In this document: in pieces, positions 36,119 to 45,416 of the stretch
How positions within the stretch are numbered: the stretch's first letter is position 1
How the letters are laid out: every line of letters starts with the position of its first letter
Source of the DNA: PGYU01 sp964637845
GTDB lineage: Bacteria > Bacteroidota > Ignavibacteria > Kapaibacteriales > UBA2268
Reading direction: 5' to 3'
Assembly (NCBI GenBank): GCA_964637845.1
Contig: CAZWXI010000004.1
Coordinates: 16,748 to 80,747, forward strand
Length of the DNA stretch: 64,000 nt
Notes under the pieces: model-generated
What the model saw: only the letters and a program-made list of their open reading frames with translations
The model's database searches: none
Told to the model about the DNA's origin: nothing
Position numbers and translations under genes: made by a program

Positions 36119-37582
36119 ATGGCGTTAGAAATGGAAAACATAATACTCATTATTTATTTTATTTCGCTCAACATTTTGTTTTTGTTCGGTATTCATGGCT
36201 TGATTTTGCTCTACTATTACCGCAAAACTAACGCCGCAAACCACCCGAACGAACAAATGCCCGAAATAGCTCCGCTTGTAACTATCCAACTACCAATTTT
36301 CAACGAAAAGTACGTAGTGGCAAGACTTATCAAATCGGTTTGTGACATCGAATATCCCAGGGACCGACTTGAAATACAAGTTCTTGACGATTCTACCGAT
36401 GATACTCGGAAAATTGCGGCTGATTTAGTCCAACGATATGCTTCCGAAGGATATGATATTGTCTATATCAATCGTGGTAGTAGAACAGGTTTCAAGGCAG
36501 GTGCTCTAAAATATGGCTTAGAAACAGCTAAAGGCGAATTCGTTGCTATTTTTGATGCCGATTTTGTCCCCAATAAGGACTTCCTGCTTCGAACAATACC
36601 CCATTTCAATAACCCCGAAATCGGAATGGTCCAAACTCGCTGGGAACATTTGAACGAGGAATATTCTTTTCTTACCAAAGCTCAAGCTCTGGCACTCGAC
36701 GGGCATTTTGTAATTGAACAACAAGTTCGGAATAAGGCAGGATTTTTTATTAATTTCAATGGTACTGCAGGCATTTGGCGCCGTGAATGTATTTACGATG
36801 CAGGCAATTGGGAAGCCGATACACTTACAGAAGACCTTGATTTGAGCTATCGTGCTCAACTCAAAGGTTGGAAATTCAGATTCCTGAACGATGTGACTTC
36901 GCCCGCTGAACTTCCTGCGGATATCAATGCTCTCAAAACACAGCAATTCCGATGGACAAAAGGTGCAGTCGAAACGGCAATTAAAATTTTGCCCAAGGTT
37001 TTGAAGTCGAAATTACCCTTAAAAGTGAAATTTGAATGCATAGTACATCTTTCAAGCAACATAGTTTTTCCATTCATTATTGTTGTTGCGCTACTTAATA
37101 TTCCGCTGGTCATAATCAAGAACACCATTGGTGGTTTTGATGAGTACTATTCAATGATGTCAATTTTTGTGCTTGCATCGATATCCACCTTTTTATTCTA
37201 TACTTATGCGCAAAAGGCACTTCACTTAGATTGGAGGCAGAGATTATTACTCTTTCCCGTATTCCTTGCTGGGAGTATGGGATTCGCCGTGAATAATTCC
37301 AAAGCCGTGATTGAAGCATTATTGGGTAAAAAATCAGCCTTTGCCCGAACCCCTAAAGAGGGCATAGTCGGCAATAAAAAAGCAATTACAACAAAATCGT
37401 ATTTTCATCGCCGAATCAGCATCACAGTCTTATTCGAATTACTTTTAGCACTGTATTATGTTGCTGGAATCATATTGTCAGTCGTATATCTCGAAATTGC
37501 GGCAATTCCATTCCAATTGCTTTTCCTGTTTGGCTTTGGAACGGTAGGATATTTATCTTTACGGCACGCTTTAGCAAAGTAA
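36119..37582 (+). CDS. Processive family 2 glycosyltransferase, membrane-bound (cellulose synthase-like)
   Basis: This 487-residue inner-membrane enzyme has one N-terminal helix (about 5-30), a cytosolic GT-A domain and four or five C-terminal helices. Catalytic motifs are VLDDSTDDT (nucleotide binding), FDADFVP (D-x-D), TEDLDLSYRAQLKGW (general base, E-D) and QQFRWTKG, the Q-x-x-R-W motif of processive beta-glycosyltransferases such as BcsA and HAS. PilZ and other partners are absent, so the polymer or glycolipid made is unknown; Bacteroidota homologues are commonly annotated as cellulose synthase family. A TATTTTTG -7-like element lies about 30 bp before the ATG. A clear terminator follows. 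Confidence 0.9.
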   Translation: MALEMENIILIIYFISLNILFLFGIHGLILLYYYRKTNAANHPNEQMPEIAPLVTIQLPIFNEKYVVARLIKSVCDIEYPRDRLEIQVLDDSTDDTRKIAADLVQRYASEGYDIVYINRGSRTGFKAGALKYGLETAKGEFVAIFDADFVPNKDFLLRTIPHFNNPEIGMVQTRWEHLNEEYSFLTKAQALALDGHFVIEQQVRNKAGFFINFNGTAGIWRRECIYDAGNWEADTLTEDLDLSYRAQLKGWKFRFLNDVTSPAELPADINALKTQQFRWTKGAVETAIKILPKVLKSKLPLKVKFECIVHLSSNIVFPFIIVVALLNIPLVIIKNTIGGFDEYYSMMSIFVLASISTFLFYTYAQKALHLDWRQRLLLFPVFLAGSMGFAVNNSKAVIEALLGKKSAFARTPKEGIVGNKKAITTKSYFHRRISITVLFELLLALYYVAGIILSVVYLEIAAIPFQLLFLFGFGTVGYLSLRHALAK

Positions 37583-37600
37583 AAAAGTACACCAATTTAC

Positions 37601-37642
37601 AATAATTCCGATTAAGGCAACGGAATTATTATATTTTTTTTT
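37601..37642 (+). terminator. Rho-independent terminator of the glycosyltransferase gene
   Basis: A perfect 10-bp stem (AATAATTCCG 37601-37610, CGGAATTATT 37621-37630) with a 10-nt loop is followed by a T-tract at 37633-37642. It lies 19 bp after the stop. Confidence 0.88.
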
Positions 37643-37674
37643 ACATTTGTAAAAAAGTATTACGCAAGCTAACT

Positions 37675-38457
37675 ATGAGTTCTATTTCTACAAATCAGGT
37701 TCGTGAATTTGATATATCCGAGATACTTGCTATCGCATGGAATATTTTTCGAACGAAATATTCCGTGATTTTCACGATTGGATTCATTGTGTATCTACCA
37801 GCAAACGTGCTTCTTGCGGGTATGCCCGAAATTACACTGAATAGTCTCATACATACTGATTATTTCACAACTTTGCATTATTCGGCAGTTATTGTTTGTT
37901 CGATGCTACTCGGTTTTGGAGGAAATATAGTGGTAGCCGTTGCTGTAAATAACATTATTTTTAATCAGAACGACTCTATTGCCGATACACTGAAAATTTT
38001 CTTTAAAAAGATAATCAATTCTTTCCATGTTAATTTATTTGTGATATTGTTATTCTTTTTGGGTTCTACAATTTGGCTCTCAACAATATTCATCAATTCA
38101 TTTTTCTTTCTTGCGGTTACTGTTCCGGCGATAATTTTGCTCAACTACTGGGTTTTCGGCATCTATTCTTTTGCAGTTAAGGATTTAAATTTGTTCCAGT
38201 CATTGAAGTATAGCTTTAATATAGTTTATGGGCGGTGGAACCGAGTATTTCTCTATACAGTATTATTGTTTTTGATGTCAATGATTGTTGTTCTTATTGC
38301 TTCAGTACCTTATTCTTTTCTTGGCGGTGATTTCGCGATTGAAGTAACGTTCAACACACTTGTATCAATACTTTCATCATTTTTTGTGATTGCGTTTACT
38401 GTATTTTTCATTAATTTCGAAGCCACATTTGAATTATCTGTTCAGCAGGTGGAATAA
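37675..38457 (+). CDS. Polytopic membrane protein, unknown function
   Basis: This 260-residue protein has a short cytoplasmic N-terminus (ISEILAIAWNIFRTKYSVIF) and about six membrane helices rich in Phe, Ile and Val, ending FELSVQQVE. The layout resembles the membrane domain found N-terminal to some glycerophosphodiesterases or DUF975-like proteins, but I cannot place it firmly. The motif-poor loops show no catalytic residues. A TACATTTG element fitting the Bacteroidota -7 box lies 26 bp before the ATG, after the preceding terminator, so it has its own transcript. It is not obviously linked to the secreted protein gene 115 bp downstream. Confidence 0.6.
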   Translation: MSSISTNQVREFDISEILAIAWNIFRTKYSVIFTIGFIVYLPANVLLAGMPEITLNSLIHTDYFTTLHYSAVIVCSMLLGFGGNIVVAVAVNNIIFNQNDSIADTLKIFFKKIINSFHVNLFVILLFFLGSTIWLSTIFINSFFFLAVTVPAIILLNYWVFGIYSFAVKDLNLFQSLKYSFNIVYGRWNRVFLYTVLLFLMSMIVVLIASVPYSFLGGDFAIEVTFNTLVSILSSFFVIAFTVFFINFEATFELSVQQVE

Positions 38458-38572
38458 TAATTATGAACAAAAATTAATTTGTGATTTGATGATAAGTAAT
38501 TAGTTTAAATTTTTTTATATTACATTTTTAATAAATATCTGAAAAAATTATTCATTTTTAATAGGAGTTTAT

Positions 38573-40648
38573 ATGCCCCGATTTTGCATATTAATAGTAC
38601 TTTTTCTGAGCATTCCAGTATTATTAATCAGTCAAAGCCCATTGTCAGATGTGATTAATACTACGCCTGCTCATAATCATGATGTTGAGTTCATCGGTGA
38701 AGGTAAATCACCGTACTTAGGTAACGATAAGGATTACCTTCCTTCATTACAAGGCAAGTTCAAGGAACTTGGTGTGGCGTTCAACTTGTTTTCTAACGTT
38801 TGGTGGACATCGGGTAACCCTTTTGTTTACGAACCTAAATCGAATACACTGATTTTTGCTCAATCAAGCCGCGCACGATTACCAGAAGGTTCGGATACAG
38901 CCAATTACACCGGCTCATTGTTCCTTTATATTTCACAAGACGGTGGTGAAAATTGGCAAGTCCACGAAATATATCGTAAATGGGGTCATGTGCCGACAAA
39001 TCCTTCCGTTGCTGTACTCAATCCGACTAATACCACAAATCCCGCCGATTTGCAGTATGTAATTTACACAAGATATTTTATCCCAGAATGGTCAGACGGT
39101 CAGTTGGTTCTTGAATTGCGAGGTGCTTTGTTTTTGATATTTACAGGAAAAAATTGGGAGTATATAGAATTTCCCGAAGCAGCACCTCTTTCTAACAACC
39201 CTGGGAAACAACAACGCTGGATATTATCCAATAATGTTGCTTCAGATGCTAAGAACGGTAGTTGGTTCTATACTGCCGGCGTTCTTTCACCTGCAAACGA
39301 TTTTGTGCAATACGGTACTTATGGCGTGGGTTTTATCGGATTAGACAAGAATGATGCCGGTTCATCTATACCGTCTCATTTCAATCACGACCAGTTCCGC
39401 CCAAGCCCAAACACTGAAACATCATACCAGAGTCCAATCGAAATAGATGTTGACCCCGTTGGAAATGTCTATGTTGCTGTAAATAACTACTTTTTACCCT
39501 ACAACGATGATGGTAGGGACAGAGTCATCGGTGTAGCAAAATCCACCGATAACGGTAAAACATATTCGCAATTCAATAAGATGTCACGTTCAATTATTGA
39601 TAATTTTGTTGAATTCAAAGGAGGCAATCCCACATTAGGATTTCCATTGCCGGAGCAATATCCGTATGGTACAAGCGGGTTCCGCGTTTATGGCGAAGAT
39701 GAATACAGTTATGTTTACAGGATTTTCAGTTATTACGGCTCGGAAGAAGGGCAGTTAGAGACATATATTGTAGAAGCGTTTCATAAGGATGGCCAATGGG
39801 GAATGCGAGATATTTCAACATTTAGCGGCAAAAAATGGAGAATCCCATACGTAATTCAAGATACTAATTCACTAATCGAACAAGATGTTTTTGTGAACAA
39901 TGCCCGCCAACATGAAATACAACTTTCAATAACTGCCGATGGACAATATCTTGTTGCAAAATGGATTGACAACCGTGATGAGACAGCCAAATTAGCGAAT
40001 AGAGTTCAAATTGTAAACTTAGGTGGAGTTGACTCAATGCTCACAACGGATATTTTCTATTCTTACAGAGCAATTAATTCAACCCAATGGTCGCCATCAT
40101 ATAATCTTACCAATGATGTATGGATGAATAATGCAACTATAATTCCTCCCGTTCTGCCGAGCATCAACAATATTCCGATTATCGAACATGCAACTGTCAG
40201 ATTCACCAATCCGAACGACCCGAGATATAATTATCCATATTTCGTTCAGAACTTTGTTGTCGGCACAGCAATCCGCAAGCATATTTTATTTACCTCATTC
40301 GATGGCTTGAATCCAACAAAAATTGGTAATCCGTCCATTCAAATTCCCGAGGGGGTAAGCGGTGCAAGCGTCCGCGAAAATAACTACAGCTTTAGAATCC
40401 ACAGCGTATCGCCAAATCCCGCGACCGATGAAGCATTTGTAAACTACCAACTCGACCGTTCGGGTTTTGTAACAATTGATATTTATAACACATTGGGGCA
40501 GAAAATTTTAAATATAAGAAATGCACATACAGATGCAGGAATTTGGCAAGCATACTTCTCTGTTGCCGAATTACCTGTTGGGACTTACTACTGCACATTG
40601 ACGCTTGATGGTAAAACTGCTACAAGGATTATGAATGTCGTAAGATAG
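38573..40648 (+). CDS. T9SS-secreted protein with Asp-box (BNR) propeller
   Basis: This 691-residue protein has a Sec signal peptide (about 1-20). The body contains sialidase/BNR-type Asp boxes (SQDGGENWQV near residue 122 and STDNGKTYSQ near 323), suggesting a six-bladed beta propeller. The last ~80 residues are a T9SS type A sorting domain: VSPNPATDEAFVNYQL, a TIDIYNTLGQKIL strand, and VGTYYCTLTLDGKTATRIMNVVR-like last strands. Arg residues of a sialidase active site are not identifiable, so a binding or glycosidase role is open. An AGGAG ribosome binding site lies just before the ATG. A very clean terminator follows. Confidence 0.82.
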   Translation: MPRFCILIVLFLSIPVLLISQSPLSDVINTTPAHNHDVEFIGEGKSPYLGNDKDYLPSLQGKFKELGVAFNLFSNVWWTSGNPFVYEPKSNTLIFAQSSRARLPEGSDTANYTGSLFLYISQDGGENWQVHEIYRKWGHVPTNPSVAVLNPTNTTNPADLQYVIYTRYFIPEWSDGQLVLELRGALFLIFTGKNWEYIEFPEAAPLSNNPGKQQRWILSNNVASDAKNGSWFYTAGVLSPANDFVQYGTYGVGFIGLDKNDAGSSIPSHFNHDQFRPSPNTETSYQSPIEIDVDPVGNVYVAVNNYFLPYNDDGRDRVIGVAKSTDNGKTYSQFNKMSRSIIDNFVEFKGGNPTLGFPLPEQYPYGTSGFRVYGEDEYSYVYRIFSYYGSEEGQLETYIVEAFHKDGQWGMRDISTFSGKKWRIPYVIQDTNSLIEQDVFVNNARQHEIQLSITADGQYLVAKWIDNRDETAKLANRVQIVNLGGVDSMLTTDIFYSYRAINSTQWSPSYNLTNDVWMNNATIIPPVLPSINNIPIIEHATVRFTNPNDPRYNYPYFVQNFVVGTAIRKHILFTSFDGLNPTKIGNPSIQIPEGVSGASVRENNYSFRIHSVSPNPATDEAFVNYQLDRSGFVTIDIYNTLGQKILNIRNAHTDAGIWQAYFSVAELPVGTYYCTLTLDGKTATRIMNVVR

Positions 40649-40681
40649 CAAGTTAGTTAATCTTTAGTTACACAAGTTGGA

Positions 40682-40711
40682 GCAAGAGGTATGACCTCTT
40701 GCTTTTTTTTT
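40682..40711 (+). terminator. Rho-independent terminator of the Asp-box protein gene
   Basis: GCAAGAGGT (40682-40690) and ACCTCTTGC (40694-40702) pair perfectly around a 3-nt loop and are followed by nine Ts. Confidence 0.95.
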
Positions 40712-40825
40712 CATAAACGGGAATACATTTCTTGTAATTAAATGATAAATAAGAACTTACTATATTTCAATATTTGGCATCAACTTTGCTAATCTATTAT
40801 AGTTATATAAGGAGGAAACTGAAAA

Positions 40826-41929
40826 ATGAAAATAATTTTAACTTCAATTTGTGCATTTCTTATGGGTTTTACGGTAATTTCTGCTGCAAAACCGATAATC
40901 AATGTTCCTGCTTTGCCATCTGATTCCGAACTTGAAATGTACGAGGAAAGCGAAGGCCTCTTCGCTCTCAAAGTACTTGAATTATACAGAACTTGTGTGA
41001 TGCTCGAGACACAACTACAAATTATGGGGATAGAACCCAAGACTCGGGTGTTCCAACCAACTTTCGAAGAGCTTGAAGACATGGACTTCAGAATTATTCG
41101 AAAATACCACAGAATCGCAATGAATCTGGAGCAAGAGATTTTTTCAGCGCCCGAAACCGACCGCCAATTGCTTCTCGAAAAAATCAACAGACTCGAGAAG
41201 CAGTTGAGCGATACGGTAGCTGATATGCTTGTTATGAAAGGAGGTGCAACAAACGATATTTTACGTGAAATGCTTACAAGATTAAAAGCACAAGCTCAGT
41301 TGTATGAAGACAATTTAAAATTGCTCCGTGAGCAGTTCTTTTTCAATTGTCGCGATTTTACAACGATATTTTCAATTGCGGGGACGGGTAATTTATTTGT
41401 TTCCAATGGAGGTGACAATGTCAGGAATGACCCTGGATTAGGAGTTAAAGGTGCCATAAATATACAAAAGCTATTCGGTTTTTGGCAAGGTGTGGATTTT
41501 TGGTATGAGTATCAGTCTCCCAATTTTTATACTAGATATGATATAAATTATATCGAATACACCGAAAAATGGGGGACAAACATGCATGCTGTAGGATTAG
41601 GTGCAAAGATTCCCGTAGTAAAGTCAACTGAAATTATACACGGTTTAAATATGCAATTGGGTTATTTCTGGGGTAAAGGCAATGTAGTCAATCGTCCGAC
41701 AAGCAATTTCAGTTGGGATGGATACAACGTCAATATCGAGTACTTTTTCGGAGTACCGAGTTGCGAATTCCCCTTTGAACTCTTCGTTGACTTCTCGATT
41801 TATCACTCATTTACGAAAAACTTGGTCTTCAATACTGATGTTCAGGGCTTTGATTATCTTGATATAGGCAAAACACATATCGGAGTTTCGCTTGGTGTAA
41901 GATACAATTTTTTGAGGACTCCATTTTAA
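40826..41929 (+). CDS. Secreted coiled-coil protein with outer-membrane barrel-like C-terminus
   Basis: This 367-residue protein of no recognised family has a signal peptide (about 1-20, cleavage at AAAKP). A helical, Glu/Leu-rich region (about 28-180) contains a clear coiled coil (DRQLLLEKINRLEKQLSD..., then LREMLTRLKAQAQLYEDNLKLLREQ). From about 185 to the end there are alternating hydrophobic/aromatic strands ending LGVRYNFLRTPF, as in outer-membrane barrels. This suggests a barrel with a periplasmic helical stalk. An optimal ribosome binding site (AAGGAGG, 10 bp before the ATG) implies high expression. The TPR-LRR gene follows after 18 bp in the same unit. Confidence 0.6.
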   Translation: MKIILTSICAFLMGFTVISAAKPIINVPALPSDSELEMYEESEGLFALKVLELYRTCVMLETQLQIMGIEPKTRVFQPTFEELEDMDFRIIRKYHRIAMNLEQEIFSAPETDRQLLLEKINRLEKQLSDTVADMLVMKGGATNDILREMLTRLKAQAQLYEDNLKLLREQFFFNCRDFTTIFSIAGTGNLFVSNGGDNVRNDPGLGVKGAINIQKLFGFWQGVDFWYEYQSPNFYTRYDINYIEYTEKWGTNMHAVGLGAKIPVVKSTEIIHGLNMQLGYFWGKGNVVNRPTSNFSWDGYNVNIEYFFGVPSCEFPFELFVDFSIYHSFTKNLVFNTDVQGFDYLDIGKTHIGVSLGVRYNFLRTPF

Positions 41930-41947
41930 CATTTTGTAAGGAATAAA

Positions 41948-42859
41948 ATGAAAAAGCTGATAATATTTTTATTTATTGTTCTTATAGCAGTTTCAAACGA
42001 TACTTTGTCTCAGGAAAGTTCATTGGAACTCGGGAAAAGGTTTTTGAAACTTGGAAATACTTATCGTGAATCGGGAGATTTTGATAATGCCGCACAATTT
42101 CTAAACCGAGGCTTAAGGGCCGTAGAATCTAATCGCGGATTCGAAGCTCAGTATTGGTCAGCAGTCGCATACGAATTTTTCGGTTATTTATACAGAGATA
42201 TGGAAATGAAAGCCGATTCGCAAGCAAACTTCCGCAAAGCCTTGGATATTTATTCAAACATCATTTCACAAAGAGATGGAAGCCCCACTGCGATGCAAAA
42301 CGTAATCGAAAGCATAGACCAATTGAGTGCATTTACTGAGCCGAGTTCGCTTTTCGGCACATCTTCTGGAATAATCAATCTTTCAAATAGTAAGTTACGT
42401 ACTATACCTTACGATATTCCGCTCAATTCAACGAGTTTGCTACTTTCGGATAACAGATTCAGCGATTTCCCAGATGGTATTAATCGTTATAAAAATCTCG
42501 AATACCTTGACTTATCCGGGAACAAACTAAGGAATGTATCGCCAGAGATTGGTGATATCACCAAACTTCATTATCTCGACTTGAGTAGAAACAGACTTAC
42601 AACTCTTCCGGCAGATATGGCAAAATTAAAAAGTCTTCGTGAATTGAATCTCAGCAATAACAAGCTTAAAGAGATTCCACCTACCTTGTGTGAATTAAAA
42701 GGTCTCAGATTGCTTAATCTTAGAGGTAACAAAATAAGACACGAAGATGTGATGAACTTAGTCAGGTGCTTACCATCAACAAACATCGTTTTTGATGAGT
42801 ACATTCGCAAAGAGGATGCTCCGGGAGGAGACGATGCTTTCCCAGGATTTGATGATTAG
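41948..42859 (+). CDS. Periplasmic TPR and leucine-rich-repeat protein
   Basis: This 303-residue protein has a signal peptide (about 1-21). Residues ~25-110 form two or three TPR-like helical hairpins (GKRFLKLGNTYRESGDFDNAAQFL...). Residues ~137-265 are about six leucine-rich repeats of 23 residues with the L-x-x-L-x-L-x-x-N-x-L core (for example LEYLDLSGNKLRNV, LHYLDLSRNRLTTLP and LRELNLSNNKLKEIP). The end is acidic (GGDDAFPGFDD). LRRs of this type mediate protein-protein contact. It is probably partnered with the barrel protein encoded 18 bp upstream, an inference from gene order. It ends 6 bp before the stop of the convergent lipoprotein gene. Confidence 0.75.
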   Translation: MKKLIIFLFIVLIAVSNDTLSQESSLELGKRFLKLGNTYRESGDFDNAAQFLNRGLRAVESNRGFEAQYWSAVAYEFFGYLYRDMEMKADSQANFRKALDIYSNIISQRDGSPTAMQNVIESIDQLSAFTEPSSLFGTSSGIINLSNSKLRTIPYDIPLNSTSLLLSDNRFSDFPDGINRYKNLEYLDLSGNKLRNVSPEIGDITKLHYLDLSRNRLTTLPADMAKLKSLRELNLSNNKLKEIPPTLCELKGLRLLNLRGNKIRHEDVMNLVRCLPSTNIVFDEYIRKEDAPGGDDAFPGFDD

Positions 42860-42865
42860 CAAAAA

Positions 42866-43567
42866 CTATTTGATTATCTCAATTATCCTGATTTTGATGT
42901 TTTGAGATTGCTCAATGTAGATACCTTGGCAAATTACATCATAGCTCGCCAAGGCGTTCATATTTAACTCAACTTCGGCGATAAGTTTGTCGTTTGTGTC
43001 GTAAATATTCATTTTATGTTTACCGTGTGGGATACTTATAAAATCCGTATATCCGCCAAAAAATACTGTTTCATCAAACCCGATTGCAGTATTTTGAAAT
43101 TTGATTCCATTAGCATTATTCAACAAGTTGAATAACCTTATGTATGCGATTTCACTTTTGGGCGCCGGAATGACATCATCTATTAAAACTGTTTGAGCTA
43201 TACTCCCTCGACCAAAAACCGCGAGGGTATAACGTTCTTCCTTGGCTAATAAATATGCATGATTTGCTATGACTTGATTTCTGCTTATGGATTTAATTCT
43301 TACAAAAGTATTGCCAGACTGAAATTTTTGATAATTTTGCGGTGTTTCATCGTCATTTAACGCTGATGCTTGAATTTCAATATCGTTACTTTCTGCACTA
43401 ATTTCAATGTGATTGGGTAGTGCATTGATTAATCTCACATAACTGAAATTTTCGGGATTTATTACTTTTGGTGTATTAATTTCAGGCACACATTCGCAAC
43501 CGATGTTCAGAACAACTACTGCGAATGTGAATAAAAGGTAAAGACCATATTTCATGAATTCTATCAA
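42866..43567 (-). CDS. DUF4397-like lipoprotein
   Basis: This 233-residue lipoprotein has a signal ending VLNIGC, so Cys 24 is the likely lipid site. Strands such as SYVRLINALPN, ERYTLAVFGRG and IAYIRLFNLLNNANGIKF followed by FISIPHGKHKMNIYD match the DUF4397 beta-sandwich pattern, a domain common in Bacteroidota lipoproteins with no known function. Its ATG overlaps the end of the anti-sigma-like gene by 4 bp, so it is the last gene of the TolB-like/sigma/anti-sigma operon and may be part of the signal-sensing apparatus. Confidence 0.65.
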   Translation of the reverse strand: MIEFMKYGLYLLFTFAVVVLNIGCECVPEINTPKVINPENFSYVRLINALPNHIEISAESNDIEIQASALNDDETPQNYQKFQSGNTFVRIKSISRNQVIANHAYLLAKEERYTLAVFGRGSIAQTVLIDDVIPAPKSEIAYIRLFNLLNNANGIKFQNTAIGFDETVFFGGYTDFISIPHGKHKMNIYDTNDKLIAEVELNMNALASYDVICQGIYIEQSQNIKIRIIEIIK

Positions 43568-44832
43568 AATCCTATGCTAATACCTCCCGTAACACCGACT
43601 TTATTCGAATTGTATAGTGTGCCGCCCACATTATAAATCAAGGTTCCATATTCAAATCCTAAATTGAAACTAACGGGTGAGGCGACTTGCCAAATCAGTC
43701 CTGCCTGAGTTTTAAACACTGGTCCAATTGCTGTATAGCCGGCAAATTGCTGTAAATACGGGTACAAGTAATAAGGAATAATAAACTCTTTTGGGGTTAA
43801 TCTATAATTTCCTCCGAGCATAAATATTTCAGGACTTTGCGAATATTGCAAACCCTCTGGCGTTATAAAATTCTGGGTGAAATTCTCTTGTGCAATTTCT
43901 AACCCAATTGCATGAAAATCATTAATAGCATATATAAACGATACGGCATAACTTTCTCGAGGCATAGAAAGTTTGGACGATGCCAAAGTAGGCGAGACAT
44001 TAGTCGGCCCTGACATACGAATATTTATGTTATGCCTTGTACCGGTCAATGAATTGTCTAATAAGGTACTACCATAAAATTCGCTTTCATTATATCCAAC
44101 TGAACTACCGAATCGCTTCAAATTATTGAAATGTTTTCTATTTGCAGTTGGTTTTATTGCAAAATATGACTGACTTGCGGTTGAATTATTTGCGTAATCC
44201 CACAATTCCGATTGATTGCCTGCTAATGAGTTTTGATTTCTGTCAATATCAGAATTGCTATTTGTAACGTCAAAAGCTGTAGAATTGCCTCGGGACCTAG
44301 CTTTCTCGACATTCGAAGGTAATGAACCGAAGTTTTTCATATTTATTGAGTTGTTACCTGAGATTTCACTTGACTGATTTGTTTCACCAACTTGTCCTTT
44401 TGCCTCATTATCAGAGGCAAAAGATGAGCTAACAGGTATGTTATTTTGTCCGGGTGCTTGCAGTGATGCGAGTTCAGCACTTAATTGAGCATTCTTTTGA
44501 TATTCTATAACTCCCCATCCGATTGCTCCGAAGAAGAAAAGCAAAAATATTGCAGGTGAAAATCTGGCGAGGAATTTCTTGAAAGCGGCAACGGGAGATT
44601 GCACATAATTCGCGGGTAATGCTAAACCAAGTCCCGTGAATATAGCATTTGTAACATGTAACGGTGGGACTATCTGCGACATTTCCTCCTGCGCCGCAAG
44701 GTGCATTTTGAACTGAGTGTTGAATTCTCGCCTGATTTCATCACTTTGGGAGAGCATCGAAAACAGCGTTTGCTCGTTAGTGCTATCCAAACCACCGTCA
44801 ATGTAATCGTGTATCATTTTAGCATAAGACAT
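43564..44832 (-). CDS. Membrane anti-sigma-like protein with barrel-like C-terminal domain
   Basis: This 422-residue protein follows the ECF sigma gene by 11 bp. The N-terminal ~80 residues (YIDGGLDSTNEQTLFSMLSQ, then FNTQFKMHLAAQEEM) resemble the cytoplasmic sigma-binding end of anti-sigma factors, but without the Cys/His of a ZAS zinc site. One membrane helix follows (about 93-110). A low-complexity Asn/Ser-rich linker (about 130-235) leads to a C-terminal half of amphipathic strands ending GVTGGISIGF, as in small outer-membrane barrels. The protein may therefore span inner membrane, periplasm and outer membrane. The role as anti-sigma factor is inferred from position and N-terminus only. 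Confidence 0.6.
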   Translation of the reverse strand: MSYAKMIHDYIDGGLDSTNEQTLFSMLSQSDEIRREFNTQFKMHLAAQEEMSQIVPPLHVTNAIFTGLGLALPANYVQSPVAAFKKFLARFSPAIFLLFFFGAIGWGVIEYQKNAQLSAELASLQAPGQNNIPVSSSFASDNEAKGQVGETNQSSEISGNNSINMKNFGSLPSNVEKARSRGNSTAFDVTNSNSDIDRNQNSLAGNQSELWDYANNSTASQSYFAIKPTANRKHFNNLKRFGSSVGYNESEFYGSTLLDNSLTGTRHNINIRMSGPTNVSPTLASSKLSMPRESYAVSFIYAINDFHAIGLEIAQENFTQNFITPEGLQYSQSPEIFMLGGNYRLTPKEFIIPYYLYPYLQQFAGYTAIGPVFKTQAGLIWQVASPVSFNLGFEYGTLIYNVGGTLYNSNKVGVTGGISIGF

Positions 44833-44843
44833 ATCTAGCCCTA

Positions 44844-45416
44844 TTATATATTTTTATTATTAATTTCTAATTCGTTAAGATACTTTGATATTATTATTTT
44901 TACTTTTTCCTTGGCTCGCCAGCATTTACTCCTTACACTTGCATAATTTTCGCCGATTATTTCTGAGATTTCTTCATAATTCAAACCCTCGTACATTCGC
45001 AGAACGAAAACTTCCTTATAATCACCTTTCAAAGTATCAATAGCAATGTTCAATAGTTGCTTCATCTCGAAATCTTCCTGTTCGTGACCAATGTATGGTG
45101 TCATAAATTCATCGAATTCCACATCTTTCCGGTTGTCGCGTATGCTGTTCAGGCAAAGATTCCTTGCAATTTTCAACAAAAAATGCATGATATTGCCGTA
45201 TAAGGTCTGCGATTGCATTGAATGATAGAATTTCGTGAAAACCTCTTGGAATATATCATTAGTTTCTTCGGAGTTTTGCAACATTTTCCGGCAATAAGCA
45301 TACAATCTTTTCGAATATCGTTCATAAATTTCGGCAAATGCGCCATTTTTGTGATTATCTGTCCTAAGAAGATTCACAAGTTCGATGTCATCCAATTTTT
45401 TGTAATTCAGCTTCAT
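44844..45416 (-). CDS. ECF-family RNA polymerase sigma factor
   Basis: This 190-residue sigma-70 family protein has region 2 (FAEIYERYSKRLYAYCRKML, then ETNDIFQEVFTKFYHS, about 27-72). Region 4 (about 130-178) has the helix-turn-helix GLNYEEISEIIGENYASVRSKCWRAKEKV. Region 3 is absent, defining the ECF class. Its ATG overlaps the stop of the TolB-like lipoprotein gene (TAATG), and the membrane anti-sigma-like gene follows, so the trio probably forms a signal-responsive unit. Target promoters are not identifiable here. Confidence 0.92.
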   Translation of the reverse strand: MKLNYKKLDDIELVNLLRTDNHKNGAFAEIYERYSKRLYAYCRKMLQNSEETNDIFQEVFTKFYHSMQSQTLYGNIMHFLLKIARNLCLNSIRDNRKDVEFDEFMTPYIGHEQEDFEMKQLLNIAIDTLKGDYKEVFVLRMYEGLNYEEISEIIGENYASVRSKCWRAKEKVKIIISKYLNELEINNKNI

